From IMG/VR virus record IMGVR_UViG_3300027675_000009, positions 1 through 46,968 of that record: a stretch of DNA of 46,968 nucleotides; one strand, 5' to 3'. The position numbers and the translations under genes were made by a program. Within the stretch, counting starts at the first letter, position 1, and each line of letters begins with the position of its first letter. Of the stretch, positions 9,937 to 18,414 are shown piece by piece. Source of the DNA: a virus. Below the pieces are notes generated by a model. The model was not told where the DNA came from and ran no database searches. It saw only the letters and a list, made by a program, of their open reading frames with translations.

Positions 9937-9957
9937 CCACTACCTCCGAGATAGTGG
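9937..9957 (-). promoter_or_regulatory. Hairpin presenting the ribosome site of tail tube A
   Basis: On the minus strand, CCACTA and TAGTGG form a six-base stem with the loop TCTCGGAGG, ending one codon boundary before ATG 9936. The Shine-Dalgarno lies entirely in the loop, so the fold could tune or gate translation. Confidence 0.5.
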
Positions 9958-9985
9958 GGACTCCTTATACGTATAAAGAGCCCCC
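9956..9985. promoter_or_regulatory. Extended palindrome with TTATACGTATAA core (copy 2)
   Basis: A 30-base near-perfect inverted repeat lies in the gap between the 227-aa head protein and tail tube A. Its core 9965-9976 is TTATACGTATAA, flanked by GGGG-type and CCCC-type arms that pair (two of the pairs need wobble or mismatch). It lacks a T-tract on the minus strand, so it is not a classical terminator. It could be a regulator site or an RNA processing hairpin. Confidence 0.55.
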
Positions 9986-9992
9986 GCTAAGA

Positions 9993-10676
9993 TTACCCAG
10001 CGTAGTGAGCAATACCGTACAACTCGCCGCTCATGTCAGCAAGACCAATGATGGAGAACGTCTTAATACCATTGGATGCTGAGGCAAAGTCCACAGAGCC
10101 ACGAGGATCACTCGACCCCGCAGTTTGTGCAACAGACTTAGACGCACCAGCAACGAACGTACCCGCAGTTGCCGCTACACCATCCTCAAGCCACGTCTGC
10201 ACTCCGATGGTACGATACGGAATACCGAGAACATCCGTAAAGCCGATGTTAACAGTAGTCGCCGCACCGTTAGGAGCAGTCCACGTAAGCTGATCGAGAC
10301 TACGGTAAATCTTAAGCGTATTCACCGGAGTCGCACCATTAAGTGTAAGTGTCTCGCGAATAGGCTGACCCATATAATCACGGCCTTGGATCGTGACCAC
10401 ATTTGCAGCCGTAGCGAGCGATACGAACGACAGTTGCCGTCCATAAGGACCAAGCTTCGAACGATAATCAGCAACGAAGACATTGCTACTACCAGCGACA
10501 GCCCAATTGCCACCAGCAAGAATACCAGTCGCACTGAGAGCAGCTACAGCACCGTAGTCTGCGCGAAACTCTCCAGTGCTGTAGTCAACATCCGCACTGA
10601 AGGTAGCACCCGGAACGTACATACTGACTTGCTGGTTCCAAGTGTCAAAGTGAGTTGCTTGAGGCTGAACAGTCAT
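9993..10676 (-). CDS. Putative head decoration/structural protein (227 aa)
   Basis: It starts at ATG 10676 behind GGGAG. The sequence is Ala/Gly/Thr/Val-rich and predicted beta, without membrane spans, charged coils or cysteine-rich motifs, the usual look of small capsid surface proteins. It follows the capsid and a 103-aa gene and precedes the tail adaptor, a common place for a decoration or head-completion protein. No family is recognised with certainty. Confidence 0.6.
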   Translation of the reverse strand: MTVQPQATHFDTWNQQVSMYVPGATFSADVDYSTGEFRADYGAVAALSATGILAGGNWAVAGSSNVFVADYRSKLGPYGRQLSFVSLATAANVVTIQGRDYMGQPIRETLTLNGATPVNTLKIYRSLDQLTWTAPNGAATTVNIGFTDVLGIPYRTIGVQTWLEDGVAATAGTFVAGASKSVAQTAGSSDPRGSVDFASASNGIKTFSIIGLADMSGELYGIAHYAG

Positions 10677-10678
10677 CC

Positions 10679-10990
10679 TTATTCTCCCTTCTTCTTGAGC
10701 GGACGATGCTGAACACCAACCACGTCACTAGTCTCAAGATCGACTAGCTCTACATGTTCGGGATCACCAACGAGACGCTCAAGTTCTGCACGAGTCCTAA
10801 CACGAATAGAATGGCCTTTAGGGAATTTGAGTAGATACGATGACGGTTCATCAATCACCGAATACTCAAACGTCTTCTTCTCCTTGTTATAAGTAGCGAT
10901 ACGCCGCTTATAACTTCCACCGTCTTCGACTATAAACTTCGGGACGGGTTTATCGATCTTAAGATTTACTGACTGAGGTGCCATTGCCAT
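10679..10990 (-). CDS. Hypothetical head-region protein (103 aa)
   Basis: The gene is five bases downstream of the capsid stop. Two in-frame ATGs (10990 and 10984) are possible and neither has a strong ribosome site, so translation may depend on coupling to the capsid gene. The protein is compact, charged and mixed alpha/beta, with a Lys-rich end (RPLKKKGE). Similar small genes often follow the capsid in podoviruses; function unknown. Confidence 0.7.
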   Translation of the reverse strand: MAMAPQSVNLKIDKPVPKFIVEDGGSYKRRIATYNKEKKTFEYSVIDEPSSYLLKFPKGHSIRVRTRAELERLVGDPEHVELVDLETSDVVGVQHRPLKKKGE

Positions 10991-10995
10991 TTTGA

Positions 10996-11952
10996 TTACT
11001 CGTTAATTAGGACAGCGTGTGTACGATACGCTTTCCAGAGGCAGAATTGACCCTGCCAAATAGTCCTGCTCCCGTGTGCATCCACGTTCCACGGTGCGGT
11101 AAGTTCTTTCACCTTCATATTCACATGTTTAAGAACGTGAAGGCGTAGATACTTCGAGTTGATGAAATAGATCTTGTTCACAGGACAATCTTCATCATAG
11201 AGCATCGGAACGCCCTGATGAGAGACGCCTTTGAAACCAAGGTCCATCATCTTCTTACCGCTATTCGACTCACCGAGCTGAATAGTAACCTTATCTCGGA
11301 CGGCTGCACGATAAATACGATACAAATTCCGCCCGGTGAGCATGATGTCTGGCTTCTCACCTTTAACAGTGAGGTCCATCAGCACGTCATCTAGTGCTTC
11401 CTCAATGTTAGTGCTATCAATCCCACCAACGTTGAAGTCATAGCTAGAAGTGCGCCATTGTGGTTCGGCAGCACGACTAAGACCACCGAGAGAGCCGGTA
11501 GTAGGATCATCAGGAATAAGCGAAGCCAATCCAAGAGGATCAGTCCCGCCACCTGCCGCGTACAGATATGCACTAAACTGCTCCTTAATTGACTCTTCCA
11601 AGACTTCCATCTTGGCTTTCATCAATTTAAAGATTTGCGCTCGTCCTTTATTCTCATCCTCTTCCTGCTCGCTGATAATAACCGTACCAGCGAAACGTGA
11701 CCAACCATAACGAACAGTCGTAAACTCATTCGTCTGGTTGACGGGGAGTTGCTGGTAGTACTCATAAGTACCCACGTTCGGGTTACGACCAACAGTGAGT
11801 GGATTAGTGATTTCCCAACCGCCATCTTCATATTCGACGCGGTTAGTAGCCATCGCCCAAGCCACAAAGGCATTGGATTTAACAGCAGCCATAATCAACT
11901 TCCCACGAGACTTCGTGAGAGTTGAATGAAGTACCGTTGAGAGTGTGCTCAT
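10996..11952 (-). CDS. Major capsid protein
   Basis: 318 residues immediately after the scaffold gene, where podoviruses carry the HK97-fold coat protein. An N-terminal helix is followed by GWEITNPLTVGRNPNVGTYEYYQQLP, then a long spine-type helix (AQIFKLMKAKMEVLEESIKEQ) and a Gly/Asp/Thr-rich loop, and a beta-rich C-terminus (the axial-domain pattern). ATG 11952 follows the scaffold stop at once with AGGG upstream. Assignment rests on order, length and this layout. Confidence 0.85.
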   Translation of the reverse strand: MSTLSTVLHSTLTKSRGKLIMAAVKSNAFVAWAMATNRVEYEDGGWEITNPLTVGRNPNVGTYEYYQQLPVNQTNEFTTVRYGWSRFAGTVIISEQEEDENKGRAQIFKLMKAKMEVLEESIKEQFSAYLYAAGGGTDPLGLASLIPDDPTTGSLGGLSRAAEPQWRTSSYDFNVGGIDSTNIEEALDDVLMDLTVKGEKPDIMLTGRNLYRIYRAAVRDKVTIQLGESNSGKKMMDLGFKGVSHQGVPMLYDEDCPVNKIYFINSKYLRLHVLKHVNMKVKELTAPWNVDAHGSRTIWQGQFCLWKAYRTHAVLINE

Positions 11953-12963
11953 TTAACCCTGATATCCCGCTTCTTGAAGTGCTTCATCAATGATCGAAGC
12001 ATACGATCTATCAGGTGAAGCAACTTCGGTTTTCCGCTCTGTCATCTGACCGTTACTCGGTGCTCGACCGTTAACGATTGGACGACGACGAGATGCCTGT
12101 TGCCTCGGCTGACCTCCACGCTGCATAATTGCTGCAAGCTGTGGGCCTAGTGGACTATCAAAATTAAGTCCATTCCGAAGCGCGAACTCTCGTACTCTAT
12201 AGTAGGCTTCAGTCTCGTTGATGCCTTGGGTACGCATTAAGTTCGCAATAGCATCCTGATGCGGATCAGCGTCAGGGTATTTTGTCAGGAACGTATTATA
12301 ACGCTCCATGACGGTGCTGTTGAGTTTCTGTTCTTGTTCTCTCGCCTTAAATTCTCTATCGAGAGGACCAAGACGCTCATCCAGCATCTTCTTAATGGCA
12401 TCGGTTTGAACACTACCCATGTTCGAACCGAGTAACTTATTAAGGTCTACACCTTTAGCTTGAGCTTCAGCTAGTACGATTTGTACTAGTTGACCGGGAT
12501 TATTCTTGAAAAGCGCCATCATGTCAAGGGCCGCAGCGGTTTCATCCGCATTGAGTCCTAGACTTTGTGGTGCCCCGTTAAGGTATTTCGCCTCTGCTAT
12601 TGCAACGCGCGCAGCATTTAATTCCTTCTCTTTAGCGTCAAGTAGTCCCTTATATCGTCTATTCTGTTCATCTAGTCTTCGTCCTCGCCCTGCTGGTGCG
12701 ATGATATTACCACGGGCGTCGATGACATTTCCTTGTTGATCGTATCTGACTTGAGCTTCGTCTTTCTCTCTTTGTTTAGCTGGGTCAGAAATATCTTGTA
12801 CATCTCCGCGTTGACCCAAATCACGTCTGGTGGGCTCTTCATCAGCTTCTACACCATCGAACTCATCACTCGGTCCTGCACCTGTATCTTCTGCAAGTCC
12901 CGGTACGGTATCAAGTACATCATCCTCAACTTCATTGTTGAGGGACTCCCTGCGGGGTGCCAT
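11953..12963 (-). CDS. Capsid scaffolding protein
   Basis: 336 residues, strongly charged and helical. The acidic N-terminus (ENEVEDDVLDTV-type) is followed by Arg/Glu/Lys/Gln-rich coiled coil (RRLDEQNRRYKGLLDAKEKEL, residues ~95-130) and a basic tail (RQQASRRRPIVNGRAP). This composition and its place between portal and coat are typical of scaffolds, which guide coat assembly and leave the head. It overlaps the portal end by 32 bp, with a GAGG ribosome site inside the portal gene. Confidence 0.82.
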   Translation of the reverse strand: MAPRRESLNNEVEDDVLDTVPGLAEDTGAGPSDEFDGVEADEEPTRRDLGQRGDVQDISDPAKQREKDEAQVRYDQQGNVIDARGNIIAPAGRGRRLDEQNRRYKGLLDAKEKELNAARVAIAEAKYLNGAPQSLGLNADETAAALDMMALFKNNPGQLVQIVLAEAQAKGVDLNKLLGSNMGSVQTDAIKKMLDERLGPLDREFKAREQEQKLNSTVMERYNTFLTKYPDADPHQDAIANLMRTQGINETEAYYRVREFALRNGLNFDSPLGPQLAAIMQRGGQPRQQASRRRPIVNGRAPSNGQMTERKTEVASPDRSYASIIDEALQEAGYQG

Positions 12964-15223
12964 TCTGTAATCCTCTCGGGTCTACGGGGGATGTCTTTAT
13001 CTTCGGAGTAGCATGTTGGTTGCTAATCTCCGTAGCTCTATTCTGCTTAGATTGTTGTACCCTCATCATTATCTCTTCCATCGCCTGTCTGATGGGTACG
13101 CCCTTAGCAGTAGCATCTCCGACAGCCTTCTTCGCTTGTGGAGGTAGTTGATTAAACATCTGCTCCATCTCAGCAACTTCATCACTCACTTGAGGCTGCT
13201 GTTGCTCAGGTGGAGGTGGTTCTGGTTCGGGAGCGAGTTGTTTCTCAATCGAGGCACGTATCATTGCCCAATCTTCTTGCGTAACTACAATTTCATCAAA
13301 GGCACGTTCAAATACACGCATCATTACAAGCATCGCAGCAGGGACGGCCTTACCGAATTGTCCGAGAACTTGGCCGACTTGCATAGCCTCTTCTTTCTTC
13401 GCTCGGGCGGTTGGTTTTAATGCACTACCTCCCACACAACGAAGAGTAAACAACTGATGAAACTCGTAAGGAGACATAGGCATGGCTTGTGACCACATCT
13501 CTGCACACTTAGGATCGGTCAACGCACCAACCATCTCAGCGGGCATCTTACTTACACATAGCTCAAGCAGCATCCCACCGATGTTACCAATGAACTCCTC
13601 GATCTGATCGATCTTCTCATCAAGTCGCGTCTGTGTCTGACTCTCATAAGACTCGATGGCCTTATTAGTCGTGTTCGTCTTATATTCCACACCACGCATC
13701 ACGTTCGTTACGGAGCAGACGCGATCAATGGCCTGTAGGTAAGGTTGAGGATCGAATAGCTGCATAAACTGTGTGCTAGGGGGAGGTACAGAGAATAGTA
13801 GCTCACCGATCTTCTTCCCCTCTGGTACCTTTACGCCAATAGCACCACCCTTCTCAGTACCATTAACGAATGCATTTATAATCGCTGGATCTTTAATCGC
13901 CTCTATATCATAGAAGAGGTTCTTCCGTGCCCATGCGATAGCTCTACGACGCTCAGAGGCGATCTCGTTAATTGCATCCTGTTGATCTAGGTAATACATC
14001 ACTTCCGAACGAGCGTAATCACCCTCGGGATCGGTATAAAACTCCAGACATCCAACGGGGAAGAAGTTTGTGAGGTTATACGGATCGTCCCAAACCCAAA
14101 TCGGCCACGACCAGTTTTTATCGTGAAACAATAAGAGCCGTCGGGTAATTTTGTCATATACCCGCCACACCTTTGTATACGTTGCTCTGTTATAACTTTC
14201 TTCGTCGTCGTAGCCATAACTGTGATAATCCTTGTGCTCATCTAATAGCGAGAAGTTGTTAATCTCCTGATCTAAATCATGTCCTCCACCGGCACCTGCA
14301 TTAAGTACGTGTGTCGGCTTATATATACTCTCCCATTGATCCTGTTTATCCTCATTCTTCTTAAAATACACAGCCCGTAGTTGATTAGTAGGTACGTAGT
14401 CTGCAATCATTAACCAATTACAATCGGTAAGATCATTCATCGTCGTTGAAGGATCGCGTAGCACATCTTTAGGATGTCTAAACTTTGCCCACGGTCCAGC
14501 AGGACTAAGAACGTCAATCTTCTCTTCCAATGCCGCGAGACAACCCTCGATCTCCTCGATCTCCTGCATCGTCTTTGCTTTAGCCAGACGTTCCGCTTCA
14601 CGATTAATCTCTTCAAGTGTTGCCTCGCTACTATCTTCCTTATCCGTATAACCTAATTCGATATACGCCACATTAGTGAGCGTACACATAATCACAGCCT
14701 TACGTGCCTTTGGTTTTAGATTAATACCCGGAGCTACCTTCTTCGCAAATAGTGCATTGATTAATCGCTCGACACAGGTGGAGATGATCCCCATCTTTTC
14801 GTCTTGTTGGTTACTCGGCGTGACTTCGATGTCAGGATTTTTAGCATAGGTCGCGGGTACGAGGGCTGTAGTATTCGCGAATACAACGTTCTCCGTCTCG
14901 ATATGGTCGTCAGATATGCCCGTTCCCTTACGCGCCATTCTCGACGTGTTTGGTGAGCCCGAAACGCCACTCTCTGTAACCTGATCGTTATTGTAATACC
15001 TGATACATTCTTCCCACGCATCTATAATGCCCTCGTTCTTCAATTTAGATTTCGCCTGATCCCTACGCGATTTCCATAGCTTCCCGAGTTGCTTAGATAC
15101 AGGTATCTTCGTATCTTCCATCACTCTATAAGACGGAGTGTATGCTTCGGCTTTCTCTTTCGGCTTAATACCACCTTCAACCATGCTTTCGCTGACGGCG
15201 GCATAATCTGCTTCTTCAGCCAT
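12932..15223 (-). CDS. Portal protein
   Basis: 763 residues, larger than T7's portal (536) and close to the P22/BPP-1 class. Early conserved segments include KLWKSRRDQ, FANTTALVPATYAKNPDIEVTP and a WWRVYDK-type wing region (KVWRVYDKITRRLL). The C-terminal ~150 residues are Pro/Gln/Glu-rich coiled coil, fitting an extended barrel or tail. It lies two bases after the large terminase. It forms the dodecameric ring through which DNA enters and leaves the head. Confidence 0.9.
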   Translation of the reverse strand: MAEEADYAAVSESMVEGGIKPKEKAEAYTPSYRVMEDTKIPVSKQLGKLWKSRRDQAKSKLKNEGIIDAWEECIRYYNNDQVTESGVSGSPNTSRMARKGTGISDDHIETENVVFANTTALVPATYAKNPDIEVTPSNQQDEKMGIISTCVERLINALFAKKVAPGINLKPKARKAVIMCTLTNVAYIELGYTDKEDSSEATLEEINREAERLAKAKTMQEIEEIEGCLAALEEKIDVLSPAGPWAKFRHPKDVLRDPSTTMNDLTDCNWLMIADYVPTNQLRAVYFKKNEDKQDQWESIYKPTHVLNAGAGGGHDLDQEINNFSLLDEHKDYHSYGYDDEESYNRATYTKVWRVYDKITRRLLLFHDKNWSWPIWVWDDPYNLTNFFPVGCLEFYTDPEGDYARSEVMYYLDQQDAINEIASERRRAIAWARKNLFYDIEAIKDPAIINAFVNGTEKGGAIGVKVPEGKKIGELLFSVPPPSTQFMQLFDPQPYLQAIDRVCSVTNVMRGVEYKTNTTNKAIESYESQTQTRLDEKIDQIEEFIGNIGGMLLELCVSKMPAEMVGALTDPKCAEMWSQAMPMSPYEFHQLFTLRCVGGSALKPTARAKKEEAMQVGQVLGQFGKAVPAAMLVMMRVFERAFDEIVVTQEDWAMIRASIEKQLAPEPEPPPPEQQQPQVSDEVAEMEQMFNQLPPQAKKAVGDATAKGVPIRQAMEEIMMRVQQSKQNRATEISNQHATPKIKTSPVDPRGLQNGTPQGVPQQ

Positions 15224-15224
15224 T

Positions 15225-16805
15225 TTATATCTCGCTCATCTGTGCTGTTTTATTATTACGATGCCGCCACTTCTTCGCCTTATGATTTTCAAACTCGCCT
15301 TCCATCCACGTTAGGAATTTCGGCTGAGCATTGAAGTTAGGATCGAGTCGCGCTAATTCATCCAGATTAGTAAGCATGTACTTCGTAGTATCCATAGCGT
15401 GATCGTTCTTGTCATTTGGCTTATCGTCACGCTCTCCTTTATTATCCTTATCCCAATAGTAGCCACCGATCTCATCAATCCACCAATCAAGCTCGCGACT
15501 CACATATAAATGAGGAGCACCATAGTTACCAGTAAAGGGATTACGATGAAACTTACCCATAGTAAGATAACTGCCCACCTTGACAATCCCACCGAGTATA
15601 TCGTTATTACCGCGACGCATAGGGATACCGAGACTAGCAAACTGGCTACCCACTGTTTCGTTAATCCCTCCACTACTACTTCCAAATCGCCTGAAGATAT
15701 TAGGGTCTGCCCAACAAGATTGATCATGCGGCATTCCCCATCTATGTCTGATTAATTTAATCTTCTCCGCTTGTTCAAGGATGCCCATTTCCTTTTTATA
15801 GAACCCATCAACAAGAATAACATTGCCATCATTATCGACAAAACCAAGAATATAGCAAGAAGGAACTGCAATACCAAAATCATAACCATCGATAAGAGGA
15901 ATAAGATACCCGCGCTCAATGAGATCATCCCAGTGACGAACGATCTCCTTATGCTCAACACTATGGGTAATATCATTGTACTGTGGATATACCAATCCCT
16001 CGTATGCTGCCCATTCGCCGAGTAGAAAGCGGTCTTTCATCTGGCCTGTATACGTACTCTCCAGACCTTGAATAACATCCGGCTCTAGTACGTGGGCGTT
16101 CTCATATGTACTACCCTCAACGATATCCATTAAAAGGATTGCTTCGTCATTATCATCACGTACAACCTTGCCCTTCCTATCTTTTAAGACTATAAGGTCA
16201 GGCATTATAATCTTGGAGGCTTTATACACATGGAACGGATGGACAAGCTTCTTATAGACCCAATTACGAGTGGGGTTACAAGTAAGAATCATCATACGTG
16301 GACCACTTTTAGGCATACTAGGATCGTCACCTGTATACGGAGTGCTCCCACGCAATCGACCCATCAGATCAAGAAAGTCCTTGTGGACTATTTCTGGATC
16401 TTCAATCTGATCGACCACAATCCAGTCGTAAGTCGCGCTAAGTAGGTTACTAGTCGCAGCTTCATCACCACTACGAGACTGCTGTTGTACGTATCTGAAG
16501 TTAATGGTCGTCCCATTCTTCAGCGTACACATATTGCTGGAGTTCTGTCCTAATGGGAAGTTCTTGATCCACTGCTTAGGACACCACTTTATAAATTCCT
16601 TACGTAGAGTATCGTTAAGTTTAGGGTAAGTAGCGCGAGCCATAAGACCGTTAGAGCCTGGATAATCTCTTGCGAACTTAAGCGCCTCGATGCACGCTGT
16701 TGCTGTTTTTCCATTAGCAAATCCTCCACCAAGAACACGTATCTTCGCTCTCGATTTAAAGAACCGATCATTCAATCCGTCCTCTTTGACTATGTAATTA
16801 GTCAT
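15225..16805 (-). CDS. terL: Terminase large subunit
   Basis: 526 residues. Walker A is seen as GGGFANGKTATAC (residues ~26-38) and Walker B as WIVVDQIED. A C-terminal RNase H-type nuclease is indicated by the acidic DGYDFGIAVPS strand and late NDKNDHAMDTTKYML. It is the packaging motor and headful or end nuclease that docks on the portal encoded next. ATG 16805 overlaps the endolysin stop by eight bases. Confidence 0.95.
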   Translation of the reverse strand: MTNYIVKEDGLNDRFFKSRAKIRVLGGGFANGKTATACIEALKFARDYPGSNGLMARATYPKLNDTLRKEFIKWCPKQWIKNFPLGQNSSNMCTLKNGTTINFRYVQQQSRSGDEAATSNLLSATYDWIVVDQIEDPEIVHKDFLDLMGRLRGSTPYTGDDPSMPKSGPRMMILTCNPTRNWVYKKLVHPFHVYKASKIIMPDLIVLKDRKGKVVRDDNDEAILLMDIVEGSTYENAHVLEPDVIQGLESTYTGQMKDRFLLGEWAAYEGLVYPQYNDITHSVEHKEIVRHWDDLIERGYLIPLIDGYDFGIAVPSCYILGFVDNDGNVILVDGFYKKEMGILEQAEKIKLIRHRWGMPHDQSCWADPNIFRRFGSSSGGINETVGSQFASLGIPMRRGNNDILGGIVKVGSYLTMGKFHRNPFTGNYGAPHLYVSRELDWWIDEIGGYYWDKDNKGERDDKPNDKNDHAMDTTKYMLTNLDELARLDPNFNAQPKFLTWMEGEFENHKAKKWRHRNNKTAQMSEI

Positions 16806-17466
16806 ACTCTGTAATCTCTACCTTCATTCCACGCGGAACGCTTATACGTATAACGGCTTCTGTCTTAGTGAGTGACTTCGTTAATGCATCAAGGAATACC
16901 TCGTGATAATCTGCTATGATGGTACCAATATTCACCCCACCTGACCACTTTGGTATTACATGCTTATCACCATTGATGATCTCTCGCGCAGTATAAGGAT
17001 CATCGACCTTATCATTAAAGAATGCCGCTAAATTATACCCCTTCCTAAACCATCCCTCCCGCATACCACGATCCATAATCATCGCCGCTATCTTTGGATC
17101 GAGTGCGTTCTCTGGAAACTCGACTAGAGACTTCGCACCGCTTAACTTAAGCTTCTGTTCTGCGTATAGATAATTATCATACCACGTCAACTGTACATCA
17201 CCACGGCCATAGTAGCATTGTCCTGTATCTGGATGTGGCTGACCGTACTCTTTACCTTTACCCTTCTCATATTCCTCAATAGGCAACATCGTAGATGCAG
17301 TCTCATGCTTCGTAGTTGCAAGCATATACGCCTGATAACGTAAGTCGCTAAGATCAGTAGTCTCGAAGAAGTCGAGGAGATAGTTCTGCCCATCTACCTG
17401 CTCTTGTGCAAGCGATCCGAACATCGGCCTAACTGTATCGAAGTATATCTTGCGATCGAACTTCAT
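16798..17466 (-). CDS. Endolysin, GH19 chitinase/lysozyme-like
   Basis: 222 residues with the GH19-type muramidase pattern: LATTKHETASTMLP places the likely catalytic Glu, followed by QCYYGRGDVQLTWYDNY, the family's conserved substrate-cleft motif. There is no signal peptide, so export depends on a holin. It cleaves peptidoglycan glycan strands at lysis. ATG 17466 overlaps the upstream membrane protein (ATGA). The palindrome TTATACGTATAA occurs within its last codons (16842-16853). Confidence 0.9.
   Translation of the reverse strand: MKFDRKIYFDTVRPMFGSLAQEQVDGQNYLLDFFETTDLSDLRYQAYMLATTKHETASTMLPIEEYEKGKGKEYGQPHPDTGQCYYGRGDVQLTWYDNYLYAEQKLKLSGAKSLVEFPENALDPKIAAMIMDRGMREGWFRKGYNLAAFFNDKVDDPYTAREIINGDKHVIPKWSGGVNIGTIIADYHEVFLDALTKSLTKTEAVIRISVPRGMKVEITEYD
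16842..16853. repeat. TTATACGTATAA palindrome (copy 3, inside the endolysin)
   Basis: A third exact copy of the 12-bp palindrome, here coding for Val-Ile-Arg-Ile near the endolysin C-terminus and about 40 bases upstream of the large terminase start on the minus strand. It could be chance or an internal control site for the terminase. Confidence 0.4.
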
Positions 17467-17759
17467 GGCTTCCTCATCGGAGCTATATGTAATTCTCTCG
17501 TCATCACATCTACGATACGTTTAATGCTATCTTCGTTCTTATCGATATCCTGTTGCAGTTTGGCGATGTTCAACTTCATCTCATCCATTCTCGATACCGT
17601 ATACGCCGCTCCTCGTGTCTCCATAGTATACACACGAGTCTCCAACTTAACCATGTACGCTAGTACACTCGCCCCTGCTGCACCAATTGCTACAAACTGT
17701 GCAATGAGGAAGTATACAAGCGTACTATTCTCTTTAATCCATAACCTCGTCTCGGTCAT
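17463..17759 (-). CDS. Single-span membrane lysis protein (inner spanin or holin candidate, 98 aa)
   Basis: The start is ATG 17759, whose ATGA overlaps the end of the 55-aa gene; a longer in-frame reading up to 17834 is an artefact across that gene. Residues ~13-37 are a hydrophobic span (LVYFLIAQFVAIGAAGASVL), and ~38-90 a charged coiled coil (MDEMKLNIAKLQQDIDKNE). N-in, one span, periplasmic coil is the plan of an inner spanin, but some single-span holins look the same. No outer-spanin lipoprotein was found. It lies directly before the endolysin. Confidence 0.7.
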   Translation of the reverse strand: MTETRLWIKENSTLVYFLIAQFVAIGAAGASVLAYMVKLETRVYTMETRGAAYTVSRMDEMKLNIAKLQQDIDKNEDSIKRIVDVMTRELHIAPMRKP

Positions 17760-17923
17760 GCTTTTATCGCAAATCCAAACACGCCCCAACCGAGAAGGAA
17801 TAGCAATGCGAACAGCATCCAATCCCATCCCCAACTATAAGGAGCGAACGATGGCTGCATCCTCAGAAATCCAAACACGAGGACTAAGAGCATCAGTACC
17901 CAGAAGATAGTTCCAATGTACAC
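17756..17923 (-). CDS. Small two-span membrane protein, holin candidate (55 aa)
   Basis: A short reading frame from GTG 17923, preceded by GGAGG at good spacing and ending in an ATGA overlap with the next lysis gene. It encodes 55 residues with two hydrophobic segments, residues ~3-20 (IGTIFWVLMLLVLVFGFL) and ~34-53 (WMLFALLFLLGWGVFGF), joined by a short Trp/Pro loop. Size, topology and place at the head of the lysis cassette point to a holin that opens the inner membrane for the endolysin. Similar two-span small proteins are common in podoviruses. Confidence 0.75.
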   Translation of the reverse strand: MYIGTIFWVLMLLVLVFGFLRMQPSFAPYSWGWDWMLFALLFLLGWGVFGFAIKA

Positions 17924-17932
17924 AGTCGCCTC

Positions 17933-18118
17933 CTATGAAGCAGTACGTACCTCAGTTGGCTCAGGTTTCTTCTCAACGAGTTCTACTCGCCCATTCGCTA
18001 CGTTCTCGATTACTGTGAGTGCTTCTCGGATAAGCTCCCACTCCGCACCTGTAGTTGGGATCATCTGATGTGCGCGTGAGATATACTGAACGAGTGCAAT
18101 AGCCTGATTACGGTTCAT
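17933..18118 (-). CDS. Hypothetical protein (61 aa)
   Basis: ATG 18118 overlaps the preceding stop. The protein is soluble, helical (QAIALVQYISRAHQM, then EWELIREALTVIENVA) with a charged tail (EKKPEPTEVRTAS). It lies between a fibre-associated gene and the lysis cassette. No domain recognised. Confidence 0.65.
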   Translation of the reverse strand: MNRNQAIALVQYISRAHQMIPTTGAEWELIREALTVIENVANGRVELVEKKPEPTEVRTAS

Positions 18119-18414
18119 TTCTTGTCCTTTGGCATTTTAATCATTGCTGAGTTTGGTAATGTAGTCTTCGATGGCAGCATTCCATCAGGAACGCCGCTGA
18201 TCGATAGCCTTAGAAACTCTTCAAGATTAGATAGCTTTACATAAGCCGCTCTGAGTTCCTGTTTACTAAGTGCCCTTTCCTTTGTATTATCATTAGTATA
18301 AGTCTCACCAAAGAATACACGAACAAGCGGATCAGGTGACTCCAGCTTCGGTATTTCGCTTATATTCTCTTCAATAACAATATCACATTCAAACCGATAC
18401 GGTAGTGTTGCCAT
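18115..18414 (-). CDS. Hypothetical protein downstream of a tail fibre (99 aa)
   Basis: ATG 18414 lies inside the last codons of the fibre gene (26-bp overlap), so expression is probably coupled to it. The sequence mixes short strands (YRFECDIVIEE) with a Lys/Arg-rich helix (KERALSKQELRAAYVKL) and has no membrane span. A fibre partner or assembly helper is possible by position only. Confidence 0.65.
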   Translation of the reverse strand: MATLPYRFECDIVIEENISEIPKLESPDPLVRVFFGETYTNDNTKERALSKQELRAAYVKLSNLEEFLRLSISGVPDGMLPSKTTLPNSAMIKMPKDKK

